A stretch of 64,000 nt of DNA from CAVZMO01 sp963776195 (GTDB lineage: Bacteria > Nitrospirota > Thermodesulfovibrionia > Thermodesulfovibrionales > SM23-35), in assembly GCA_963776195.1 (NCBI GenBank), contig CAVZMO010000011.1, positions 95,223 through 159,222 of the forward strand, read 5' to 3'. A program made the position numbers and the translations under genes. This document shows positions 23,392 to 30,512 of the stretch, one piece after another; the stretch's first letter is position 1; each line of letters opens with the position of its first letter. Under the pieces are notes generated by a model, which was not told the origin of the DNA, searched no databases, and worked only from the letters and a program-made list of their open reading frames with translations.

Positions 23392-24277
23392 AATTCGATA
23401 TGTCTATTGGAAATCCTCTCTTCTCTCTCAGGGCGGTGAGCATTTTTTCTTTGTCGACACTTTGAAACAGCCCTTTCTTTACCAGAAGCCGCACGGCCTC
23501 ATTAAAATAATTTATCTTCAGTTCCATGTCCTTATGTATCTCGACATAAACTCTATTATTTATTCTTCCGACCTTTACGGGCTGCCTGACTATAGTGACC
23601 CTCGAATTTTTCGGCACCATCTGAAAAAGTTTCGGAATGTCCTCCGGATACATTCGTATGCAACCATGACTGGCTTTTCTTCCTACCGCATAGGGTCTGT
23701 TCGTTCCATGGATGAGAATAGTTCTTTCCGAGAGCCTCATCGCGTGTGAACCGAGAGGATTATCAGGGCCGGGCGGAACCACTTTCGGCAATTCGGGTTT
23801 TTCCTTCATGATGGATTCCGGGACATACCAGCTTGGGTTGACCATTTTTTCCACTATCCTAAAGGTGCCCAAGGGTGTTTCTTTGCCTTCACTGCCGACC
23901 CCTATGGGGAACGTCATGACTGACAATTTCTTCTTTTCAGGAAAATAATAGAGCCTCATTTCCGAGAGGTTTATTACAATTCCATCGTATCCAGGCAAAT
24001 CCGGTAAAATCCATGCCGTTGGTATGTCGATAGTCGCTCCGTCACCCGGCACGAAAGGGTCGAGTTTAGGATTTGCCTCGGTAATCTCATTATAGCCAAG
24101 TCCGAACCTCCTTGCTAACTCGATGAGGGACTCACCGCCCCTGGTTTGGTATTTTTTTACCGAACCGATCACCGTACTGTCATTTGACAAAGTATATGCA
24201 TCGGCGGCAACCGGCAAAACGAAAAGTAAAGAGATCATCGTTATTAATATAAAAATTCTAAATTTCATAGAGATCAT
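23390..24277 (-). CDS. Exported L,D-transpeptidase (YkuD) with LysM-like region
   Basis: 295 residues. After a signal peptide (FILITMISLLFVLPVAADA) comes a LysM-like segment (about 40-90: YQTRGGESLIELARRFGLGY). The YkuD catalytic domain follows with the motif HGTNRPYAVGRKASHGCIRM, the Cys being the nucleophile. It cross-links peptidoglycan stems or attaches lipoproteins to peptidoglycan. The neighbouring Lpp-like lipoprotein gene is convergent, and Lpp anchoring by this class of enzyme is known in E. coli, so a functional partnership is plausible. Start at 24277 or 24268 (MKFRIF). Confidence 0.92.
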   Translation of the reverse strand: MISMKFRIFILITMISLLFVLPVAADAYTLSNDSTVIGSVKKYQTRGGESLIELARRFGLGYNEITEANPKLDPFVPGDGATIDIPTAWILPDLPGYDGIVINLSEMRLYYFPEKKKLSVMTFPIGVGSEGKETPLGTFRIVEKMVNPSWYVPESIMKEKPELPKVVPPGPDNPLGSHAMRLSERTILIHGTNRPYAVGRKASHGCIRMYPEDIPKLFQMVPKNSRVTIVRQPVKVGRINNRVYVEIHKDMELKINYFNEAVRLLVKKGLFQSVDKEKMLTALREKRGFPIDISN

Positions 24278-24301
24278 AGTAATAAAGGAAGCGCAAGAAA
24301 T

Positions 24302-24499
24302 TCAAGTGGGGGGATATACGCCGCTGGTAAAATTCAGAACACTCATCTGAAAAGGCAGCAGGAGAAAGGCCCCCGAGACCCCGCCCATTGAGGTAAAGAA
24401 CGAGACGACCAAGGCAACCAGGGGAGGGATGAATAGGTGTGTCTTAACACCGGATACGGGAAAAAACATGTAGAGAAAATCCATGGGAACTCCTATCAA
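24302..24499 (-). pseudogene. N-terminal fragment of a TauE/SafE-family permease
   Basis: The frame encodes MDFLYMFFPVSGVKTHLF then VALVVSFFTSMGGVSGAFLLLPFQM, a beginning I recognise from TSUP (TauE/SafE) sulfite-exporter-like proteins. The normal length is about 250-300 residues, but this frame stops after 65, with GVYPPT replacing the family continuation. The rest is absent downstream, where the L,D-transpeptidase promoter region lies. A 3'-deleted relic, consistent with the loss of sulfur genes farther on. Confidence 0.65.
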
Positions 24500-24521
24500 G
24501 TGAAAGAATTATTCCGATTCT

Positions 24522-25127
24522 TTAAACGATGTTCAGGTGAGACGTGACTGTTTTTGTTTGTTTATCATTTGAAATTATCGTAATTACAACGGAGTCGCCC
24601 TTTGAGATTTTTTCCGGAACGGTGAACTTGAAAAGGGAACTATATGTGCCTTGCGTTCTAAGAACCTGCCGTTCATCTAATTTTATAAGCCCTGTCTTTT
24701 CACTGAAAAGTATCCTTGACTCGGTAATCCGTATCTCCCTGACATCGACGGGTGCGATAACCGTATATCTGACGCTCGTTTTTACCATCGAACCGGTCGC
24801 AGCCTTCCGGGGATCAATTAAAGATTCTTCTACGAGGAGATTCTCTTCTTTGGCATTTAATTTATATTTCATAAGAGCTTCTTCTCTTGTCTCCAGTTTT
24901 TTGTCGTAATGTGCACCGATAAGATCGCCGACGGCAACTCCCATCATCCCCCCCAGCATGGCGCCAAATACATTACCTACGAGTCCGCCGACTATGACCC
25001 CTGAAAGCCCTCCCCCAAATATTCCCATATCCGCTTTCGTGTCGAACTTGGGTTCAAGGGAAGAGCAACCACTTAATTGAAGGCCAATAAATGAAAATAC
25101 TACCGATACAATAACAAATTTTTTCAT
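24522..25127 (-). CDS. Glycine-zipper lipoprotein, unknown function
   Basis: 201 residues with signal peptide and lipobox LSGCSS. Residues about 35-75 form a glycine-zipper hydrophobic stretch (GGGLSGVIVGGLVGNVFGAM cut here), typical of SlyB/Pal-type or RcnB-neighbour envelope proteins that insert into membranes. The C-terminal 120 residues are a beta-rich domain (ITESRILFSEKTGLIKLDE, FKFTVPEKISKGDSVVIT) without a named family that I recognise. Monocistronic; divergent from the fluoride-regulated antiporter. Confidence 0.75.
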   Translation of the reverse strand: MKKFVIVSVVFSFIGLQLSGCSSLEPKFDTKADMGIFGGGLSGVIVGGLVGNVFGAMLGGMMGVAVGDLIGAHYDKKLETREEALMKYKLNAKEENLLVEESLIDPRKAATGSMVKTSVRYTVIAPVDVREIRITESRILFSEKTGLIKLDERQVLRTQGTYSSLFKFTVPEKISKGDSVVITIISNDKQTKTVTSHLNIV

Positions 25128-25346
25128 TTCCTATTTATGCAACGCCTCGGTAACTTCGCGTAAGGGCATCCAAAATCAACATAAGTCGACACAACCTTCC
25201 ACTACTACCGTCCCATTGTTTATGTAAGTAATTTAATGTGTTTAGTCGGCTGATGTCAATAATATTACGTTCACACCTGAAACCGGGACTTCAATGGCTG
25301 AATGGATTTGGGTTCAAATTTCTTTTCTTGGTGAGTATGCGAAATT

Positions 25347-25375
25347 TTGACATTGCGGAATAGTTCTGATAAATT
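25347..25375 (+). promoter_or_regulatory. Promoter of the fluoride-riboswitch-controlled antiporter
   Basis: TTGACA (25347-25352), 17-bp spacer, TAAATT (25370-25375). The predicted start, about 25382, coincides with the first base of the aptamer at 25383. The rest of 25128-25346 shows no gene. Confidence 0.65.
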
Positions 25376-25382
25376 AGTAAAC

Positions 25383-25468
25383 GGCGATGGGGTTCGCCAT
25401 GAACCGTTCCGGATAAACGGAAATAATGACCCCTACTGGGACTGATCGGGTTTCGGTAGGGGTTTTTG
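25383..25468 (+). promoter_or_regulatory. Fluoride riboswitch (crcB motif) with terminator, copy 1
   Basis: GGCGATGGGGTTCGCC, then GAACCG and ATAATGACCCCTACTGGG, match the conserved crcB aptamer. The ACCCCTAC end of the aptamer (25429-25436) also pairs with GTAGGGGT (25456-25463), which precedes a T-run, so ligand binding should oppose the terminator. This is an ON switch for the antiporter gene starting at 25510. Confidence 0.9.
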
Positions 25469-25509
25469 GTTTTTGTCCCCTCCGGGAAGAACAAGGAGGC
25501 ATGTAAAAG

Positions 25510-26631
25510 ATGGAAAACCAATGGCTTCAGGCAGCGTTATGGATGGGGCTTGCCCTTGTTGCGACCCTTCTCTCTGTGAGGATCGCAATTTCGATTGCCT
25601 TGCTTGAGATAATGGTCGGGGTAATCGGAGGGAACTTCCTTCCACTGCAGAGGACCGAATGGGTGAATTTCCTTGCAGGCTTCGGCAGCATCCTTTTGAC
25701 ATTTCTTGCCGGAGCCGAAGTCGAGCCGCAAATTCTCAGAAGAAAATTCAAGGAAAGTTTCGGCATCGGGCTTCTAAGTTTCTTGATGCCCTTTTTGGGG
25801 GCAATGGCATACGCGTATTATGTTGCCGGCTGGACATTCCCGCAGGCGGCGATTGCCGGGATTTCGCTTTCAACCACATCGGTTGCCGTTGTTTATGCAG
25901 TAATGATAGAGACAGGATACAATGAGACGGAACTCGGCAAGCTGATCCTTGCCGCCTGTTTTATAACAGATCTCGGTACAGTCTTGGCTTTGGGTATATT
26001 CTTTGCTGATTATGATCGGTCTATGGTTCTGTTTATCGTGATCACAATGGGCGTTCTTTTATTGCTTCCTAAGTTTACTCCCTGGTTTTTCAAAAAAGTT
26101 GGCAGCAGGATAAGCGAGCCGGAAACAAAGTTTATCTTCTTTTTACTCTTTGGTCTCGGGGGACTGGCTTTAATGGCAAGAAGTGAAGCCGTATTACCGG
26201 CTTATCTTGTAGGAATGGTACTTGCCCCGTTCTTCCTTGCAAACAAGACATTGAGCCATAGGATGCGTGTCACTGCTTTTACCATGCTTACGCCATTTTA
26301 TTTTCTTAAAGCTGGTTCTCTGGTGAAGCTGTCGGCGATCTGGAACAGTGTTATTTTGATACTTATTTTCCTTTCAGTTAAGATGATAGCGAAATTTATC
26401 GGTGTCTGGCCTTTAACAAAGCTGTTTGATTTTAGGAAAAAAGAGGGCATGTATACTACACTGCTTATGTCAACAGGCCTCACCTTCGGGACGATATCGG
26501 CGCTCTTCGGGTATACGAATAAGATCATTAATCAGGAACAATATACAATCCTTGTTACCGCCGTTATCCTTTCAGCAGTAGTGCCGACAGTAATTGCACA
26601 GAGGTGGTTTCAACCTGAGATAAAGAAATAG
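25510..26631 (+). CDS. Cation:proton antiporter, CPA/Kef type, fluoride-regulated
   Basis: 373 residues, about 11-12 hydrophobic helices and no cytoplasmic RCK domain. GSILLTFLAGAEVEPQILRR, ISLSTTSVAVVYAVM and AACFITDLGTVLALG are typical of the Na+/H+ exchanger domain, with the conserved acidic residue in ITDLGT. A strong ribosome-binding site (AAGGAGG) follows the riboswitch. Fluoride riboswitches are known to control such antiporters in several bacteria. The transported ion could be Na+ or K+, or fluoride handling could be indirect through proton balance; the sequence does not say. Confidence 0.88.
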   Translation: MENQWLQAALWMGLALVATLLSVRIAISIALLEIMVGVIGGNFLPLQRTEWVNFLAGFGSILLTFLAGAEVEPQILRRKFKESFGIGLLSFLMPFLGAMAYAYYVAGWTFPQAAIAGISLSTTSVAVVYAVMIETGYNETELGKLILAACFITDLGTVLALGIFFADYDRSMVLFIVITMGVLLLLPKFTPWFFKKVGSRISEPETKFIFFLLFGLGGLALMARSEAVLPAYLVGMVLAPFFLANKTLSHRMRVTAFTMLTPFYFLKAGSLVKLSAIWNSVILILIFLSVKMIAKFIGVWPLTKLFDFRKKEGMYTTLLMSTGLTFGTISALFGYTNKIINQEQYTILVTAVILSAVVPTVIAQRWFQPEIKK

Positions 26632-26650
26632 TTTTATAAAATCTCCACTT

Positions 26651-26728
26651 CGCCCTCTTTGTAACCCTTCGGCTGGCTCAGGATGACAAATATCATGGTG
26701 AGCCTGTCGAACCATGGCAAAGGGGGCG
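26651..26728. repeat. Extragenic inverted repeat
   Basis: Outer arms CGCCCTCTTTG and CAAAGGGGGCG (one mismatch) enclose GGCTGGCTCAGGATGAC and GGTGAGCCTGTCGAACC, wording of a widely dispersed bacterial repeat family. It may also end the antiporter transcript. Confidence 0.6.
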
Positions 26729-26785
26729 TAAGGAAGATTTATATGATTCAAATATAACCGATGACGAGAGGTGAAGGAGGGAGAA

Positions 26786-27208
26786 ATGTTTAAAAAGATA
26801 TTAATCGCCAACGATGGTTCAGATGGTGCAAAACATGCTCTTAAAGTCGCAATAGACCTTGCAAAGAAATATAACGCTGAACTTCACAGCATATCTGTAG
26901 AAGAGGGTGTCCCACATTATGCAGCCACAATCGGAGAAGTGGAAGAGTTTCGGAAAGAGGCAAATGAATTTTTCAATAAGATAAATGAAGAGGCAGTAGA
27001 AGAGGCAAGAAAAGAAGGGATAGGACTTCATATAAAAGTTCAGGCGGGTCATGAGGTCGAGACAATCGTAAATTATACAAAAGAAGGAAAATTTGACCTG
27101 CTGATCATAGGATTTATGGGGCATTCAAAGATTTTCGGGAGGGTATGGGGATCAACCTCACAGAACATAACAAAACTGTCTCCCTGCACTGTTGTTGTGG
27201 TAAAATAG
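26786..27208 (+). CDS. Universal stress protein (UspA family)
   Basis: Start at ATG 26786 (MFKKILIANDGSDGAK), seven bases after GGAGGG; the in-frame ATG at 26771 overlaps the ribosome-binding site. 140 residues with the UspA fold: N-terminal ILIANDGSDGAKHALKVA, and the ATP-binding-type C-terminal motif IIGFMGHSKIFGRVWGSTSQ followed by CTVVVVK (G-x2-G-x9-G-S/T pattern). Usp genes often accompany fluoride loci. A second intact usp lies at 32004 and a 3' fragment of another at 42.7 kb. Confidence 0.88.
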   Translation: MFKKILIANDGSDGAKHALKVAIDLAKKYNAELHSISVEEGVPHYAATIGEVEEFRKEANEFFNKINEEAVEEARKEGIGLHIKVQAGHEVETIVNYTKEGKFDLLIIGFMGHSKIFGRVWGSTSQNITKLSPCTVVVVK

Positions 27209-27216
27209 CGAGTAAG

Positions 27217-27300
27217 AGGGCGATGGAGTTCGCCGACAACCGTTCCAACTCATGGGGACTGATAACTCCTGCTGAAGGTGTCTTTGGCAGGAGTTATTTA
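27217..27300 (+). promoter_or_regulatory. Fluoride riboswitch (crcB motif) with terminator, copy 2
   Basis: GGCGATGGAGTTCGCC, GACAACCG and GGACTGATAACTCCTGCTG match the crcB aptamer. TAACTCCTGC (27263-27272) can instead pair with GCAGGAGTTA (27287-27296), a 10-bp terminator stem with a short T-rich tail. Only a 21-codon open frame follows. Confidence 0.88.
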
Positions 27301-27349
27301 GTTTAGAGCATAAAAACTCCTGCCATAAAGTGATGATAGGAGGTTCAAA

Positions 27350-27415
27350 ATGGTTCTCGCCCGGCTTGACGGAGTTGGGGAAAGACTGACTCAGATACAA
27401 CAACAGGTTCCTTAG
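27350..27415 (+). CDS. 21-residue open frame under fluoride riboswitch 2 (peptide or gene remnant)
   Basis: AGGAGG stands seven bases before ATG 27350, and the frame MVLARLDGVGERLTQIQQ then QVP ends in TAG. Either a full gene was deleted here, leaving the start and stop ends, or a short peptide is made when fluoride is present. I recognise no family. Position between two fluoride riboswitches makes a decayed fluoride exporter gene plausible. Confidence 0.35.
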   Translation: MVLARLDGVGERLTQIQQQVP

Positions 27416-27439
27416 TAATTCTCAAAGAGAGAAATTATA

Positions 27440-27520
27440 GAACTATGGAGTTCGTTCTTTTTGAATGTCCTGTTCTGTCAGGACTGATAACTCTTACTGA
27501 TAAACCTTAGAAAGGGTTTT
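27440..27520 (+). promoter_or_regulatory. Fluoride riboswitch (crcB motif), copy 3
   Basis: GAAC-TATGGAGTTC-GTTC forms the first helix, GTCCTG/CAGGAC the second, and CTGATAACTCTTAC gives the conserved pseudoknot/terminator-competing segment. A weak terminator AACCTT-AGA-AAGGGTT with a T-run follows at about 27503-27521. Next is an enolase relic, a known target of fluoride riboswitches. Confidence 0.75.
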
Positions 27521-27539
27521 TTATAAAACAGGATATTAG

Positions 27540-27814
27540 CGCAAGGCATAAAAAAGGGTGTTGCCAACTCTGTCCTTATCAAACTCAATCAGATCGGAAC
27601 GCTGACCGAGACTTTAGAAACGGTCGGAATGGCGAAAAGGGCCGGCTATATAGAGGACTCTTTTTTAGCTGACATCACGGTTGCCACAAATGCGGGTCAG
27701 CTTAAGACCGGCGCACCCGCAAGATCGGAGAGATTGTCCAAGTACAATCAATTGCTCAGAATTGAGGAAGAATTAGGCGCAAGGACAATCTTTAGAGGAG
27801 ATTTGAATTGGTGA
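27540..27814 (+). pseudogene. eno: Enolase relic, C-terminal part with internal deletion
   Basis: The plus frame reads QGIKKGVANSVLIKLNQIG, TLTETLETVGMAKRAGY, then jumps directly to EDSFLADITVATNAGQLKTG, APARSERLSKYNQLLRIEEE and LGARTIF. These are the enolase C-terminal segments, including the catalytic Lys in LIKLNQIGT, but the ISHRSGET segment between GY and EDS is missing and the whole N-terminal 330 residues are gone. It follows a fluoride riboswitch. Fluoride inhibits enolase, and extra enolase copies occur under crcB-motif control, so this was probably a fluoride-induced paralogue now lost. Confidence 0.85.
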
Positions 27815-27884
27815 GAATATAGAAGGCGATTATGTTTAAGGCAAAAATACCCGGATTTGTTTTAGTAAAGATAGAGAATATTAA

Positions 27885-29078
27885 ATGAAGAGTGACAGGA
27901 GGTTTTTTGGTTTCGGCAAAAATGTGACCATTGCCGGGCTTGTGAGCTTTTTTATGGATGTGAGCTCTGAGATGATCTATCCCCTCGTTCCTCTCTTTTT
28001 AGCGAACGTGCTTGGTGTGAATAAATCTGTAATTGGCCTTATAGAAGGTATTGCAGAATCAACCGCAAGTTTACTTAAGGTCTTCTCCGGCTGGTTTTCT
28101 GACAGGATAGGAAATCGTAAGTGGCTTATGGCTGCTGGATATGGGATATCCACTTTAAGCAGACCGATTGTTGCGTTTGCAACGGGCTGGCAACATGTCA
28201 TGGGTTCACGCTTTATGGACAGATTCGGCAAAGGGGTTCGCACGGCACCGCGCGATGCCATCATTGCTGAGTCTTCAGAAAAAACGCATCTCGGCAGGGC
28301 ATTTGGTTTTCACCGTTCCATGGATACAATGGGTGCAGTGGTCGGCCCTGCGATTGCCTTTTTTCTGCTCGGTATATTCTCAAACAATTACCGGATAGTC
28401 TTCTGGCTTTCAATGATTCCTGGCGTTATAGCGGTGCTCTTGATTATCTTTTTTATCAAAGAAAAGAAGAAGGTGTTTCCGGTACATGAAGAGAGGCCGA
28501 AACTGGCACTTAAACATTTTGACTGGAGGTTTAAATTTTTTGTTGCAATCGCTACCTTATTTGCCATAGGCAATTCCAGCGATGTGTTCCTTATTCTCAG
28601 GGCCCAACAGATTGGAATTCCAACAATAATGATTCCTGTGGTTTATCTCTTGTTCAACCTCGTATATTCTTTATCTTCTATTCCCGCAGGCATTGCGGCT
28701 GACAGATTTGGAAGGAAAAGAGTCATACTCCTTGGTTTTGTGCTCTTTGCCGTTCTCTATTACGGTTTCGCCGTTGCGAGAGATACAAGTGCTATCTGGG
28801 CCTTATTCGCCTTCTACGGTCTTTTTATGGGACTCACAGAGGGAATTCAAAAGGCATTTCTTTCCACCATCATACCTCAAGACTTTAAGGCAACAGCCTT
28901 TGGAGTTTTCAATACTGCGGTCGGTCTCGCAATGTTCCCGGCAAGCCTTATCGGAGGATGGCTTTGGGATCATGTTTCTCCTGCTGCAACATTCTATTTT
29001 GGTTCTATAACAGCAAGTTTATCGTCTGTGTTATTTGTTGTGTTTATTGCTGTAGTCAAAAAGAGTAAGACGGGATAG
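27885..29078 (+). CDS. MFS transporter
   Basis: 397 residues, 12 hydrophobic helices. The loop motif between helices 2 and 3, GWFSDRIGNRKW, and its second copy between 8 and 9, AGIAADRFGRKRVI, are classical major-facilitator signatures. The opening TIAGLVSFFMDVSSEMIYPL and GKGVRTAPRDAIIAES place it with a clade of uncharacterised multidrug-like or fosmidomycin-like exporters. Lies between two enolase relics in the fluoride region, so a role in fluoride stress is possible but not shown. Complete and undamaged, unlike its neighbours. Confidence 0.88.
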   Translation: MKSDRRFFGFGKNVTIAGLVSFFMDVSSEMIYPLVPLFLANVLGVNKSVIGLIEGIAESTASLLKVFSGWFSDRIGNRKWLMAAGYGISTLSRPIVAFATGWQHVMGSRFMDRFGKGVRTAPRDAIIAESSEKTHLGRAFGFHRSMDTMGAVVGPAIAFFLLGIFSNNYRIVFWLSMIPGVIAVLLIIFFIKEKKKVFPVHEERPKLALKHFDWRFKFFVAIATLFAIGNSSDVFLILRAQQIGIPTIMIPVVYLLFNLVYSLSSIPAGIAADRFGRKRVILLGFVLFAVLYYGFAVARDTSAIWALFAFYGLFMGLTEGIQKAFLSTIIPQDFKATAFGVFNTAVGLAMFPASLIGGWLWDHVSPAATFYFGSITASLSSVLFVVFIAVVKKSKTG

Positions 29079-29113
29079 TCTAATTGAAATGCTTCTTCCA
29101 AAGGGAGGCGACA

Positions 29114-29180
29114 ATGTCAAAGCTCAAAAAATAACGGCAAGAGAGATTCCGGATTCGAGAGGCAATCCTGCGATGGAGAA
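29114..29180 (+). pseudogene. eno: Enolase relic, N-terminal part with frameshift
   Basis: After GGGAGGCG an ATG (29114) opens MSKLKK and then a stop. One base back at the A-run the frame continues ITAREIPDSRGNPAMEN, clearly the enolase N-terminus (consensus ITAREILDSRGNPTVE). The similarity ends after about 23 codons. Together with the C-terminal relic at 27.5 kb this leaves two pieces of enolase on either side of the MFS gene. Confidence 0.8.
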
Positions 29181-29207
29181 TATTGCAAATTTTAGTGTTT
29201 CACTATT

Positions 29208-29795
29208 TTAGCGAAAATAATTATTTCGTCTCGACTTAAAATATCTAAAAAGCAAATAAATTACAAGAAGGACTATAACCAAAATAATCGCTATATGTTC
29301 AATCCTTGTAATATCATTTCTTATAACCTGTAAGCTATGGCCTCCTGCATAACCTATTCCAACCCATATAGCAATTGTAAATAGTGAAGAGATTGCATCA
29401 ACCGTCAGAAATTTTAAAAGAGGCATTCTCATAATGCCTGCCACAAGAAATATCTCACCGATCAGACGCCCTCCGATCAATACGAAAAGGATACCCCATT
29501 TATTAAACCTATCCTCAAGCATTGAAAGTCTTTCAGGTGATATAATCCTGCGGATATTGGCAACAATCATGCGGCCATACTTCTTTCCAAAATAATACGA
29601 CAGGAAATCTCCTATTAATACCCCTGAATAAGCAATGAACAATGCAGGGATGGGCTGAACCACACTGGTGGAAATCAGAAATCCACCTCCTATGAGAGTG
29701 ACGCCCTCAGGGAATGGGAATCCTATGCCTCCAAGGATAAGAAGAATAAAAAGTCCTATGTACGGAAAGTGTTCTATAATCGCCGAAACAGGCAT
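29208..29795 (-). CDS. DedA/SNARE-associated family membrane protein
   Basis: 195 residues with about five hydrophobic segments. GGIGFPFPEGVTLIGGGFLI, GVLIGDFLSYYFGKKYGR and FVLIGGRLIGEIFLVAGIMR correspond to the DedA core, where a G-x-x-x-G and an Arg in the re-entrant loop (GGRLIGE, usually GRFxP-x-R) are conserved. DedA proteins help recycle lipid carriers and maintain proton motive force. 24 bp downstream of the truncated P-type ATPase gene on the same strand. Confidence 0.82.
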   Translation of the reverse strand: MPVSAIIEHFPYIGLFILLILGGIGFPFPEGVTLIGGGFLISTSVVQPIPALFIAYSGVLIGDFLSYYFGKKYGRMIVANIRRIISPERLSMLEDRFNKWGILFVLIGGRLIGEIFLVAGIMRMPLLKFLTVDAISSLFTIAIWVGIGYAGGHSLQVIRNDITRIEHIAIILVIVLLVIYLLFRYFKSRRNNYFR

Positions 29796-29819
29796 TTTGC
29801 ATCTATTGGGATAGAAATG

Positions 29820-30512
29820 TTATTTCTCATTTGCATATCGCTGGTAAAATATCCTCTTGCCAACTTCTGCCAGTGTTATGTAAGAGAATAAGATAATGGC
29901 CAGGGCGAGGATAAAATTTATTGATACTGGCCGAAAACCGAGAAAACCTGAAAAAGGAAGATAAGGGATTACAATAGTTATAAGAGCAATCAGCAGGGTT
30001 GCAAATAAGAGATATTTACCGGGCCTGCTTTTGAAAAATGGTTTTCTTGTTCTTATAACAAGTACCACAAAAGAGGCTGAAAGGACAGACTCCACAAACC
30101 ATCCTGTCCTGAAAGACACGGTATCAGCTTTTAGAATAAATAAGAGTACTCCGAAGGTTATGTAGTCAAAGATAGAGCTCATCAATCCGAAAAATATCAT
30201 GAATCTTTTTATGAACTTGATATCCCATTTCCTCGGTTTTTCCACAAGCTCTCTGTCTACTTCGTCAGTAGCGATTGTCATTTCAGGAAAATCTGTAAGA
30301 AAATTTGTAAGCAGAATCTGCTTCGGAAGCATTGGAAGGAATGGTAAAAAAAGAGACGCCCCGGTCTGCTGCTTCTTTTTTCTTAAAACGTTATGACCAA
30401 AGACTGAAAGCCTTTTTTCAGCTTCTGTTTCAGAAATACCCGAAGGTGATGTCTCGAGCTGCTGCAACAAATCTCTGTTTCCGATTTCCCAGTATTGCTC
30501 TGAAATTTTCAA
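29820..30512 (-). pseudogene. P-type cation ATPase with internal deletion of the catalytic core
   Basis: Residues 1-52 are a Cation_ATPase_N domain (GISETEAEKRLSVFGHNVL). From about residue 55 the sequence continues PFLPMLPKQILLTNFLTDF then PEMTIATDEVDRE, and the C-terminal transmembrane domain of Mg2+-type (MgtA-like) P-ATPases. About 500 residues, including TGES, DKTGT and GDGxND motifs, are missing although the frame stays open. The product, 230 residues with six C-terminal helices, cannot pump. Its start overlaps the DedA-PAP2 gene by 4 bp. An intact proton-type P-ATPase is encoded at 42.8-45.2 kb. Confidence 0.85.

Noticed and set aside
25383..25468. Possible yybP-ykoY or sodium riboswitch before the antiporter
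   Set aside because: The GGCGATGG-UUCGCC, AACCG and CCCCUAC elements fit the fluoride (crcB) aptamer closely, and the same pattern recurs twice downstream.
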